In this document: positions 54,104 to 64,000 of the stretch, one piece after another
Layout: each line of letters begins with the position of its first letter
Numbering within the stretch: the first letter of the stretch is position 1
Assembly (NCBI GenBank): GCA_020698575.1
Contig: CM036255.1
Location: 34,298,411 to 34,362,410 of the forward strand
Direction of reading: 5' to 3'
Source: Bostrychus sinensis
Lineage: Eukaryota > Chordata > Actinopteri > Gobiiformes > Eleotridae
DNA: 64,000 nt
Position numbers and translations under genes: made by a program
Notes under the pieces: generated by a model
What the model was told of the DNA's origin: nothing
The model's input: only the letters and a program-made list of their open reading frames with translations
Database searches by the model: none

Positions 54104-57100
54104 TCCTCACCTCCTCTTCTCCTCCTCTTCACCTCCTCCTCACCTTCTCCTGTCTCCTCCTCCTCTCCTCCTCCTCTTCACCTCCTCCTCCTCCTCACCT
54201 CCTCCTGTCTCCTCCTCCTCTCCTCCTCCTCCTGTCTCCTCCTCACCTCCTCCTGTCTCTTCCTCACCTCCTCCTCCTCACCTCCTCCTGTTTCTTCCTC
54301 CTGTCTCCTCCTCACCTCCTCCTCCTCACCTGCTCCTCCTGTCTCCTCCTCACCTCCTCCTGTCTCTTCCTCACCTCCTCCTGTCTCCTCCTCTTCTCCT
54401 CCTCCTCTCTTCTTCCTCACCTCCTCCTCCTTTCTCCTCCTCACTTCCTCCTCCTCTCTTCCTCACCTCCTCCTGTCTCCTCCTCACCTCCTCCTGTCTC
54501 CTCCTCCACACCTCCTCCTGTCTCCTCCTCACCTCCTCCTCCTGTCTCCTCCTCACCTCCTCCTCACCTCCTCCTGTCTGCTCCTCCTCCTCGCCTCCTC
54601 CTCCTGTCTCCTCCTCACCTCCTCCTCCTTTCTCCTCCTCACCTCCTCCTGTCTGCTCCTCCTCTTAACCTCCTCCTCCTGTCTCCTCCTCACCTTCTCC
54701 TCCTGTCTCCTCTTCACCTCCTCCTCCTCACTCCTCCTCACCTCCTCCTGTCTCCTCTTCACCTCCTCACTCCTCCTGTCTCCTCCTCCTCTTCAACTCA
54801 TCCTGTCTCCTCCTCCTCACCTTCTCTTCCTGTCTCCTCCTCACCTCCCCACCTCCTCCTCCTGTCTCCTCCTCACCTCCTCCTCACCTCCACATGTCTC
54901 CTCCTCACCTCCTCCTCTCCTCCTTCTCACCTCCTCCTGTCTCATTCTCACCTCCTCCTCCTCACCTCCTCCTGTCTCCTCCGCACCTCCTCCTCTCCTC
55001 CTCCTCACCTCCTCCTGTCTCCTCTCCTCCTTCTCACCTCCTCCTGTCTCCTCCTCACCTCCTGTCTCCTCACCTCCTCCTGTCTCCTCCTCACCTCCTC
55101 CTGTCTCCTCCTCACCTCCTCCTCTTCACCTCCTCCTGTCTCATCCTCACCTCCTCCTTTCTCCTCCTCACCTCCTCCTCTCCTCCTTCTCACCTCCTCC
55201 TGTCTCCTCCTCACCTCCTCCTGTCTCATTCTCACCTCCTCCTCCTCACCTCCTCCTGTCTCCTCTTCACCTCCTCCGCACCTCCTCCTCTTCACCTCCT
55301 CCTCACCTCCTCCTGTCTCCTCTCCTCCTTCTCACCTCCTCCTGTCTCCTCCTCACCTCCTCCTGTCTCCTCCTCACCTCCTCCTCTCCTCACCTCCTCC
55401 TGTCTCCTCCTCACCTCCTCCTCTCCTCCTCTTCACCTCCTTCTCCTCACCTCCTCCTCACCTCCTCCTCACCACCTCCTCCTCACCTCCTCCTTTCCTT
55501 CTTCTCACCTCCTCCTGTCTCCTCCTCACCTCCTCCTCCTCCTTTCCTCCTCCTCCTCACCTCCTCCTGTCTCCTCCTCCTCCTGTCTCCTATTCACCTC
55601 CTCCTGTCTCTTCCTCACCTCCTCCTCCTCACCTCCTCCTCTTCACCTCCTCCTCTCCTCCTCACCTCCTCCTGTCTCCTCCTCCTCCTGTCTCCTCACC
55701 TCCTCCTGTCTCTTTCTCACCACCTCCTCCTCACCTCCTCCTGTCTTATCCTCCTGTCTCCTCCTCTTCTCCTCCTCCTCTCCTCTTCCTCACCTCCTCC
55801 TCCTTTCTCCTCCTCACTTCCTCCTCCTCTCTTCCTCACCTCCTCCTGTCTCCTCCTCATCTCCTCGTCCTGTCTCCTCCTCTTCTCCTCCTCCTCTCCT
55901 CTTCCTCACCTCCTCCTCCTTTCTCTTCCTCACTTCCTCCTCCTCTCCTCCTCACCTCCTCCTGTCTCCCCCTCACCTCCTCCTCATCACCTCCTCCTGT
56001 CTCCTCCTCTCCTCCTTTTCACCTCCTCCTCACCTCCTCCTCTCCTTCTCCTCCCCTCCTCCTCCCCTCCTCCTCACCACCTCCTCACCTCCTCCTCCTT
56101 CTCTTCCTCCTCACCTCCTCCTCCTCCTCCTGTCTCTTCCTCACCTCCTCCTCTTCACCTCCTCCTCCTCCTCCTCTCCTCCTCCTCACCTCCTCCTCCT
56201 CACCTCCTCCTCACTTCCTCCTCTTCCTCAACTCCTCTTCGCCTCCTCACCTCCTCCTCCTCCTCACCTCCTCCTCACTTCCTCCTCACCTCCTTTTCCT
56301 CTCCTCCTCCTCACCTCCTCTTCACCTCCTCCTCACCTCCTTTTCCTCTCCTTCTCCTCACCTCCTCCTCACCTCCTCCTGTCTCCTCCTCTCCTCCTCT
56401 TCACCTCCTCCTCACCTCCTTTTCCTCTCCTTCTCCTCACCTCCTCCTCACCTCCTCCTCCTCCTCCTCCTCCTCACCTCCTCCTCTCCTCACCTCCTCC
56501 TCCTCACCTCCTCCTCTTCTCCTCCTCCTCATTTCCTCCTCTTCCTCACCTCCTCCTCCTCACCACCTCCTCCTCTCCTCCTCCTCACCTCCTCCTCCTC
56601 CTCTCCTCCTCACCTCCTCCTCACTTCCTCCTCTTCCTCACCTCCTCACCTCCTCCTCTTCCTCCTCCTCACCTCTTCCTCTCCTCTTCCTTCTCCTCAC
56701 CTCCTCCTCTTCCTCACCTCCTCCTCTTCACCTCCTCCTTCTCCTCTCCTCACCTCCTCCTCCTCACTTCCTCCTCCTCACCACCTCCTCCTCCTCCTCT
56801 CCTCCTCTTCCTCACCTCCTCCTCTTCCTCCTCACCTCTTCCTCCTCACCTCTTCCTCACCTCCTCACCTCCTCCTCTTCACCTCCTCCTTCTCCTCTCC
56901 TCACCTCCTCCTCCTCACTTCCTCCTCCTCACCACCTCCTCCTCCTCCTCCTCTTCCTCACCTCCTCCTCTTCCTCCTCACCTCTTCCTCCTCCTCCTCT
57001 TCCTCCTCACCTCTTCCTCACCTCCTCACCTCCTCCTCTTCACCTCCTCCTCCTCCTCTCTTCACCTCCTCTTCCTCACCTCCTCCTCTTCACTTCCTCC

Positions 57101-57603
57101 TCCTCCTCCTCCTCTCCTCCTCCTCACCTCCTCCTCACCTCCTCCTCACTTCCTCCTCTTCCTCACCTCCTCCTCTTCCTCCTCACCTCTTCCTCTCCTC
57201 TTCCTCCTCCTCCTCTCCTCCTCCTCACTTCCTCTTCCTCACCTCCTCCTCTTCACCTCCTCCTTCTCCTCTCTTCACCTCCTCCTCCTCACCTCTTCCT
57301 CCTCCTCCTCCTCACCTCTTCCTCACCTCCTCCTCTTCCTCCTCACCTCTTCCTCTCCTCTTCCTCCTCCTCCTCTCCTCCTCCTCACTTCCTCTTCCTC
57401 ACCTCCTCCTCTTCACCTCCTCCTTCTCCTCTCTTCACCTCTTCCTCCTCCTCCTCTTCCTCCTCACCTCTTCCTCACCTCCTCCTCTTCCTCCTCACCT
57501 CTTCCTCTCCTCTTCCTCCTCCTCCTCTCCTCCTCCTCACTTCCTCTTCCTCACCTCCTCCTCTTCACCTCCTCCTTCTCCTCTCCTCACCTCCTCCTCA
57601 CCT
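54104..57603. repeat. 3.5-kb CTC-rich block (CCTCCTCACCTCCTCCTGTC type)
   Basis: Words 'cctcctcacctcctcctgt' and 'ctcctcttcacctcctcc' repeat with longer-range structure; the right part (about 56650-57600) has blocks of roughly 150-200 bp that recur almost exactly. Almost no G outside 'ctgtctcc'. Open frames up to 1,366 codons are compositional. It stops abruptly about 35 bp before a promoter-like region. Confidence 0.93.
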
Positions 57604-57636
57604 GTGGCTGAAGTCTGGGATCCTATGCAAATGAAG

Positions 57637-58700
57637 CTGACGTATAAGGTCACGTGGTTTCCGTCGGAGCTCCCCCTATGAGCAGCGAGCAGTTTTTTTT
57701 ATTTTTTTCCTGCGCGTGTGTTTTCTCCTCCTCTGTGCTCCTCTCGTCTTTAGGTTAGCTATGCTGCGCTCCTTCCCGTGCCCTGCACCGCTCCGGAGGA
57801 TCTGCGGGAACCGTCCCAACTTCTGCAGCCTGCCCGGGCCCGCGCGCAGGTACGACCCGCACACGCACGCACACGCACACAAAACAACACGAATCAAACA
57901 AACTTATCTCACATTTGCTCTAAAACTGCAAACTGCGAGGAGGCGAGGAGCGAAGTTGTGCGGAGACCCGGGCGGGAGGAGCGGGAGGAGCGGGAGGAGC
58001 GGGAGGATGCCGGGGCTCCTCTGTGCCCGGGCGCCGCCGCTGCTCCTGCCCGCCCCCCTCGCATCACGGGCGGGTTACGGAGCGGGTCTCGCCGCGCTGC
58101 CTCCGCGGCTCCGCAACAACAACAAAAACCTCCCCGGACCCGAGCCTAAACCCGCGGCCGCCTCGCTGCGCCGCTCCCCGGGGCTGCCTCGGCCGCGTCG
58201 CCGGTGTTTTCCAGCTTTTTTACTCATTTTGTGCAACTTTTTTTCCCCCGGACTCCCGTTAGCCGTTAGCCGCTAGCCCGCTAATGACCGGGGCTTTAGC
58301 TTTAGCCTCTGCCCGCTCTCGGCGCTCGGATGTCGGCGTGTGTTTTGGTCCTGCCCCCCTCCTCTCCGCCTCCGTCTCCCTCCGCTCGGAGCCGGGGGGA
58401 AGCCTGTCCGCGTCTCGGCGCGTTTTCCTCCGCCTTCCGCGCGTCTCGGCTCCGGAGGCTGACGCGGAGCCCGGGCGGCGGTGTGTTTCGGCGGCGGCGG
58501 GGCGGTGTTGTCGTCGCAGGCCGCTGGAGGTGAGGTTCAGACGGGGCCGGGAGCCGCAGACGCTCGCTGAGGCGGGCGGGTCATCTGAGGTGAGCCGCGT
58601 CAGCTCCGCGGCCAAACCGGCGCCTTCTCTCCGCTTTAAACACTTCCACGGGCGAACCGACGCGCATTTAACACCTTTTACCTGTTTTTAACACATTTAC
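57637..58700 (+). promoter_or_regulatory. CpG island promoter
   Basis: The left edge carries 'ctgacgtataagg' and 'gtcacgtgg' (CRE-like half site, TATA-like word, E-box) at 57637-57660. From about 57760 to 58640 the sequence is strongly GC- and CpG-rich (for example gcccgggcccgcgcgcagg; gcggcggcggggcgg). The 'gccgttagccgctagc' tandem lies near 58262. Direction plus is inferred from the candidate first exon and splice donors such as CGCAG|gtacg and GGAG|gtgagg. Confidence 0.75.
57761..57849 (+). CDS. candidate first coding exon of an unidentified gene
   Basis: ATG at 57761 opens MLRSFPCPAPLRRICGNRPN... and runs 29 codons plus 2 bases to a good donor, CGCGCAG|gtacga. An upstream in-frame ATG at 57716 exists, but its context lies in CT-rich sequence. 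The basic, Ser/Arg-containing start could be a mitochondrial leader, but I do not recognise the protein and no second exon is seen before the window ends. It could equally be a non-coding first exon. Confidence 0.35.
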
Positions 58701-59349
58701 GCTTTTAAAAATGTTTGTATTTTAAGCGTAAAAAGCGCTTTGAGCCCAGACGGCGCTCGCTCCTCTGCGCCTCTCACGGAGCACACACCGCTGGCTCCAA
58801 ATGTGCGCTGTTTGCAAACAAATGCACCGCTAAGTTACAAAAATCATCTCTTTATTCGCTTTAAATGTAACACCACCTTAGAAGCAGCGCGCGGACCACT
58901 CTTGTGTTATTAATATTCACGCTCATGCACGCACTGTCGCTGGTTTTGTGGCAGAATATTGATCGGTTCCAGCGCGCACACACCGCTCATTATTTATTCT
59001 CCTTCCTATAATTAAAATCCTGTTATTTTAAATGCAACACGCGGCAGAATAAGAGCCGTGCTTTTCTGTCTGGCTCCTGCAGAAACCCCCCGCTACTGTA
59101 CATACTGTACTGCCTCAGACCACGTTTATTTTTGGAGACAAACCAAGCAAAAAAGAAAGAAAAAAAAAAAAAGAAAAACTGTCTGATTGAGCACATTCAC
59201 CTGGTCTGTTTTTAAAAATGAAATACACATCGTTTAATAATTGAATATTGCAGTTTAATATCATTTTTCCTGCGAGTCAGAGGCGTGCGTGACTGAGGAC
59301 ATGACCCTCGCTCATCATCAGTGTTAGGAGGCGGTTTCTGGGTAAATTA
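58701..59349. other. no exon recognised; presumed first intron
   Basis: CpG content falls off after about 58,800. An A-run lies near 59155-59180. Confidence 0.4.
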
Positions 59350-59826
59350 ATGTTAATAAAAGACAGCACACAATGGAGACACTGTAAAGGCTCATGTACA
59401 TTATATTTAACGTGAATTAATGACTAATGGGAACAAGGCAGGGATGTCCTTGAAGGTCAGGGTCTGCGCTGAACTGAGAGAGTGTCTGGGTTTGGAAGAA
59501 AACCAAATATTTCTGATCAAATGATCTGCCTTTTAAATTCACTGTGGGCTGAGAGAACAGCGCTTTTTGTCTGTTTTATTAAAACAAAGCCGACAGCTCA
59601 CACCGGAGACGCTGTGAGGTCCATGAACATTATATTTAACTTTAATTATTGAATAATGGCTAACGGGAATAAGGCAGAGATGTCCTTGGAGGTCGCTCTG
59701 TCCACCGTCTCCCCCGGCGCTGAAACCACGCAGCGTTTGGAAGAAAACGAAATATTTCTGATTAAACTGATTGTATTTTAAATTCACTGTGGGCTGAAAG
59801 AAAAGTGTTTTCTGTGTGTTTTGTGC
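59350..59826. repeat. diverged tandem duplication, two copies of about 220-240 bp
   Basis: Copy 1 is about 59350-59572 and copy 2 about 59573-59826. Shared landmarks in the same order: 'cattatatttaac', 'atgtccttg(a/g)aggtc', 'gtttggaagaaaac' with 'aaatatttctgat', and 'aaattcactgtgggctga'. Similarity is moderate with small indels, so this is old. Retention of the same landmarks may mean function or just shared origin. Confidence 0.75.
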
Positions 59827-60790
59827 AGAAATGTACAGCGGCGCCTGAACTCAGCACAGACACCACCACCGTTTAAAAACTGTAAATAAATAGGAGAACT
59901 TTTACTGCTGTGGCTGGTTATATTACACACATACAGATGTTTTTAACGCTGGATTTGTTTCATAAAGCGACAATTTGTTTTAATGAACACGTGGCGTAAA
60001 AATGTGAGATTGTAGACTGTGATTAATTTCTATTTTTAGTCCGTCCAGGCTTGAAATCAATACTTAACATGAGATACAACAAGGATTCAGGCTTAATACC
60101 CAGCAGAATAATATTAATATCTTTTTATTTATTTACTGCAGTCAGAGTTAAAGGAAGTGATGCATATTTTGGTTAAAAGATGTATTGTTGGTTTGTTTAT
60201 TTACCGTCTCAGAGCGTTCCCTTCTCTGGGCAGGTCCTAAACGTTTACACCAAAGTAAAGTCTCTCTGTTGTTGTGGGTGATAAACAGATTAGTGAATAA
60301 TTTCCAGCAAACTGTAATTAATTATTCAGTTCCTCGTGTTAATGCTGTTACATTCATACGAGCGTTCAGCCCCGGCGACGAGCTTGTACTTGTCAAAAAT
60401 ACTTCATATTTTGGCGTAATACTTGACTAATAATAGAGAGTTGTGGCTTTTTTACAAGATGGGTGTGAAGTTTGGCGTTACGTTCTGTCAGAGGTGGTTT
60501 TAAAATGTCTTAAATATTAAAAGTTTGTACGTTTTTGTGCTGTTTTTTGCGCTGCATGACCCTGAGCATCACAAACGCCTTTAGAAGAATCTTGATTGAG
60601 TTTTTTTGTGTTTAATGCAGCACTGATTTCATCTGTGTTAGGCTCTGGAAATAAAACATTGTCACCAGAGTAAAATTCCTGCAGATTATTATTCTTTTGC
60701 TGGTGATCCTGGCATTAAATTTTATTCTAAACGGCATTAAAAAATCTTAAAAATGTCTCAAATTCCACAAAACCTGGGGCCACCATCTTT

Positions 60791-60825
<35 letters not shown>

Positions 60826-61319
60826 GATACTAGTATTATTACGCACTGCTACACTACTACATTTACTACCATGAATATGCACTGAGGTAAAAGAAAAAAA
60901 AAAGAAAACCTACACATTTTACCTCTAAAGACTAATTCAGGCAAAAAAAAAGTATGTTTTGAAAAGTATTCTCTAAAAATGCTCCTAAATTACTCGAGTA
61001 AAAGTACCTTCACATCACAGATTTCCAGAATAGGTTATCAGAAAAGTAATAGTTTATTATTTAAAATGTAAAAAATGTTAAGTTTGAATACGTAGTGGGA
61101 GCTTTAATGTTCGTTTGCATGAATAAAATAAATAACACAGAATAAAACATGCACACTGCTGGTTTAATTCACAGATAAAAGGTGTTTTATTGAATATTAT
61201 GATGTTTTATGATTGTAGAAGATGATTTAGCTCAACAGAGGAATCAGAAAAAGGATCACGCAGTACCCACTGCTGCTGTTATTACTACTACTATCACTTT
61301 ATTACTAATGCTATTACTA
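59827..61319. other. no gene seen; (ACT)n at about 60791-60828
   Basis: AT-rich. It holds a (cta)n microsatellite and the phrase 'aaaagtatgttttga' + 'ttctctaaaaatgctcct' near 60950-60990, which recurs near 61725-61775 in similar form and so belongs to a dispersed or locally duplicated repeat. Confidence 0.5.
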
Positions 61320-61560
61320 TAGGGTTTTAGTCTCCTTGTCCCATGTCCAAACACAGGTAAAAGTAAAAGTAAAAACACTCATATTTCCCAGTTTTCACCG
61401 AACCAGCTCCCTGTTGTTCCCACACAGAAAACTAAAGACTTTTGTCACTAAAATGATGCACGGTATCAATAATCGTCCGTCATATTCAAACTGTGAGCCG
61501 TGTTCTCGTGGACTCTGAACGTCAGGACAGAAAACTGCATGGATTTCAGAAGCTTTTTTG
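61320..61560 (+). repeat. dispersed repeat, copy 2 (partner at 5645-6370)
   Basis: Contains 'ctccttgtcccatgtcc', 'tcccagttttcaccgaacc', 'ctaaagacttttgtcac' and 'caggacagaaaact', in the same order as copy 1 but without the 480-bp spacer. Confidence 0.55.
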
Positions 61561-62560
61561 TCACTTGGTGAGTTCAAATGCGCTGAAAAAAAAAAAAACG
61601 TCCCAGTTTTTGGGTCTAAAAATCCGGTCACCCTCCGTATATAACTGCCCACGTATCCTCACCGAGGGAAAAAGTCATTTACATTTTTCAAAGTCCATTT
61701 TTACTTCCGGCAAAAATAAAAAAGTATGTTTTGAGAAATGCACCCAAGAATTATTCTCTAAAAATTCTCCTGAATGGCTTCTTGTTCATTTCAAAACCGG
61801 TTCAGGCGACGGTTTAAGGAAATGCAAGTGTTCCGTGATTTGGTGTAGAAATATTTCGCGGTTATGATTTCGGTTTTGTCTGTTGGTATGGAACTCGTGA
61901 GCAGATGTTCTCCTGATAAAACGTCGCCTGTTATTTCTTGCCTTAGTGCTGTTGAGCCTCGTTTCTCCTGCACACACCCCTCAGGTTCACGTGCCGTACT
62001 TCACAAAGTGCTCATTGCCAGACATTTTATACTTCTTTGCAAATGCTTTTTTTCCTGCATTTTTTTAAAATTTCAAACACACACTCAGGATAGAAATTAA
62101 AAAGGTGCCGTCGCAGTCTTTTGTGCAGAAATGACGCCTTGTTTCTTAAAATTACGAATAATGGACGTTATTTATTTGAAACGATGGGAATAAAAGGTGT
62201 GTTTATGGCTGATTTAAATAAGGTTTAAAGTTGAAATGTTTTGTAATTTAAATTAAACGTGTGTTGTATTCAAATGTTTGGACTCGTCGGCTTTTGTCAG
62301 ACGTCTCTGCCGCGTGTTCCCTTCTCCGTTTTTTCAGATCATTATCGTCTTGCACTCAGATCCAACACCTGATTATTGTGAAGCTGTGGAAGTGTTTTTT
62401 CCTGAGTGCTTTTAGAGGATAACGTGTGTGTGAGGCACAGAGAGAGAGAGAGAGAGGAGTCTGAGGAGGAACCGGTTCAGCCGTCAGCTCCCGCGCCGTG
62501 CGGTGAAGAGACGTCTGTGTTTCACCGCGACCCTGTGTCTTTGCGTTCTGCGTTCTGCGT
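61561..62560. other. no gene seen
   Basis: Short open frames on both strands without recognisable domains. A GA-run lies near 62440-62457. Confidence 0.5.
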
Positions 62561-62562
62561 GG

Positions 62563-62886
62563 CGTGGTGAGTTTGTGGTGAGCTTGTGGTGAGTTTGTGG
62601 TGAGTTTGTGGTGAGCTTGTGGTGAGCTTGTGGTGAGCTTGTGGTGAGTTTGTGGTGAGTTTGTGGTGAGTTTGTGGTGAGTTTGTGGTGAGCTTGTGGT
62701 GAGTTTGTGGTGAGTTTGTGGTGAGCTTGTGGTGAGTTTGTGGTGAGCTTGTGGTGAGCTTGTGGTGAGTTTGTGGTGAGTTTGTGGTGAGTTTGTGGTG
62801 AGTTTGTGGTGAGCTTGTGGTGAGTTTGTGGTGAGTTTGTGGTGAGTTTGTGGTGAGTTTGTGGTGAGTTTGTGGTGAGTTTGTGG
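62563..62886. repeat. 11-bp minisatellite GAGTTTGTGGT, about 29 copies
   Basis: Units 'gagtttgtggt' and 'gagcttgtggt' alternate irregularly. The unit resembles the 12-bp unit at 46990-50377 ('gagtgttgtggt'). All minus-strand frames are open (TTNSPQTHHKL type), a composition effect. Confidence 0.95.
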
Positions 62887-62949
62887 GCCTCTCTCCGTCT
62901 GCGTCCCGGGGCAGAGGTGAGGAGAGGTCACGTGGGTCGCTCCTGCGTC

Positions 62950-63492
62950 CAGGGTTGCCAGATCTGACTGACAGTTTCCAGCCCAAATATAACGTAAAAC
63001 CCGCCAAACGCAATAAAAACCCCGCCCAAATCACAACCATTCTACAATCTTAATGTTAAAACTGTAATACAGATGAAATAACATATTTTGAGCACACAAA
63101 ACTTCACAACTGCCGATGGAAAAAGTAATAAACAGTCCCCACAATGAGTGTAATCAGAAAAACAAAGAGCTCTCTCACGGCTGCAGTGTTTACTTTTTTC
63201 AACCAATCAGAGGTCCATAATTAGACATGTGACTGACAACTAATGACACTAATATTACTACTTCTATTTTACAAATTAATTTTATTCATCAATAACCAGC
63301 AAATATATACAATTATTGATCAGGAAATTTTAAAATATTATTAAAATAAGTTTATTTTACATTTTCAAAATCCCGCCCCATAAGTCTAAAAATAGCCCAA
63401 ATATTATACACCCGCCCAACGCTATTTTTTTCCGCCGAGAGAGAGCAAAAGTAGCCCAATTGGGAGGGAAAACGCCCAATCTGGCAACACTG
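62950..63492. mobile_element. non-autonomous hAT element, 543 bp, perfect 8-bp target duplication
   Basis: Ends 'cagggttgccagatct' and 'aatctggcaacactg' form terminal inverted repeats. Flanked by cctgcgtc on both sides (62942-62949; 63493-63500). The interior is rich in 'cccgccc' and 'tagcccaa' words. No transposase frame. Confidence 0.88.
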
Positions 63493-63500
63493 CCTGCGTC

Positions 63501-64000
63501 CGTTCGTCGCTCGGCTCTCAGTATTCGGTTCATAACGTCGGTCGGAGATCGTCGGAGATCGCCGCGAGAGCTGACGTTGTTTTAACAAAACGGCGTAAGC
63601 ACATCCAGGCTTCCTCTGGTGGCACTCGGGACGCTTTAGCAGTTCCACTTCTGATTTTAGTTTCATTTAGAGTCATTTTTTTGTCATGTTTTGGTTAAAT
63701 CTTGCATATGAAGCTTAGACCACTGCGCAGTCCCCGATCCATCCTGGCGTAGTCTTGGTTTAGTCCTGGTCAGACCTGGGTTGGTCCAGATTTTGGCTCA
63801 TTTTCGTTCATTAAAGGTGGTTCTTGTAAAGGCGAATATTTCCTGAGGCGGTTCTTGTTGTTGGAGAGTTGGAGAGCAAAGTACAGATCCTCCAGGCCAA
63901 ATATTACTCCAATGCAAGTAAAAGTAGCCAAGTCAAATTTTTACTTGGGGTAAAGTACTGGAGTAAATGATTAAGTAATCAAAGTACCACAGCAACTTTT
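63501..64000. other. no gene seen; degenerate repeat words at the right edge
   Basis: Tandem 'ggagatcgtc' near 63543-63560, 'ggtttagtcctggtc' words near 63757, and 'agtactggagtaaatgatta' at the edge that resemble common fish repeats. The window ends without a recognisable feature. Confidence 0.45.

Noticed and set aside
53581..57681. Frames over 1,300 codons spanning the GT and CTC blocks
   Set aside because: They are purely compositional, with several overlapping frames of equal length.
62356..63040. 172-191 codon minus-strand frames (HHKLTTNSPQT type)
   Set aside because: They come from the 11-bp array; the non-repeat parts have no recognisable domain.

Overview
This window is vertebrate DNA, most likely from a teleost fish. 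The coding parts show it: a fish-type odorant receptor, a CD300/pIgR-like immunoglobulin gene with short phase-1 exons, and a teleost-type zinc-finger leader exon. L1/Tx1-, L2- and RTE-like retroposons, hAT elements with 8-bp target duplications and very heavy VNTR content agree. I could not identify the species. Nothing bacterial (operons, CRISPR, Shine-Dalgarno sites) is present.

Layout. 0-2 kb: tandem arrays, two of them related and inverted. 2.2-2.7 kb: a CpG-rich promoter and the first coding exon of a zinc-finger-type gene on the minus strand. 6.9-8.9 kb: an odorant receptor on the minus strand whose N-terminus has grown into 30 in-frame copies of a 12-residue unit. 11.3-14.3 kb: an L2-like LINE that carries a second LINE and sits inside a 23-bp minisatellite. 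15.0-16.2 kb: a 29-bp minisatellite with a CACGTG E-box in almost every unit. 18.2-23.6 kb: a six-exon minus-strand gene (signal peptide, two V-type Ig domains, stalk, membrane helix, tail) whose large intron holds nested transposons.

26.2-36.9 kb: a 10.7-kb element bounded by 6-bp direct repeats and long terminal inverted repeats. It contains an intact six-exon RING-like gene (plus strand) and two paralogous integrase-like DDE genes (minus strand), both broken. This is the best candidate here for an under-described system. The RING-like gene and the nearer integrase converge tail to tail, the two integrases share exon structure, and all three genes have a related CCGG-centred motif near their 5' ends.

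37.8-57.6 kb: mostly tandem repeat. It includes a 14-mer array that reads as reiterated splice-donor consensus on the minus strand, a pair of inverted 11-bp arrays, a CT-rich block, a 12-bp G/T-rich block running into a 25-N assembly gap, a 17-bp array, a GT tract and a 3.5-kb CTC-rich block. 57.6-58.7 kb: a CpG-island promoter with a candidate first exon of an unidentified plus-strand gene. 58.7-64 kb: mainly non-coding, with a diverged tandem duplication, an 11-bp array and a clean hAT element.

Gene models come from reading frames, splice-site consensus and phase agreement. Family names come from recognised motifs, without a database search.
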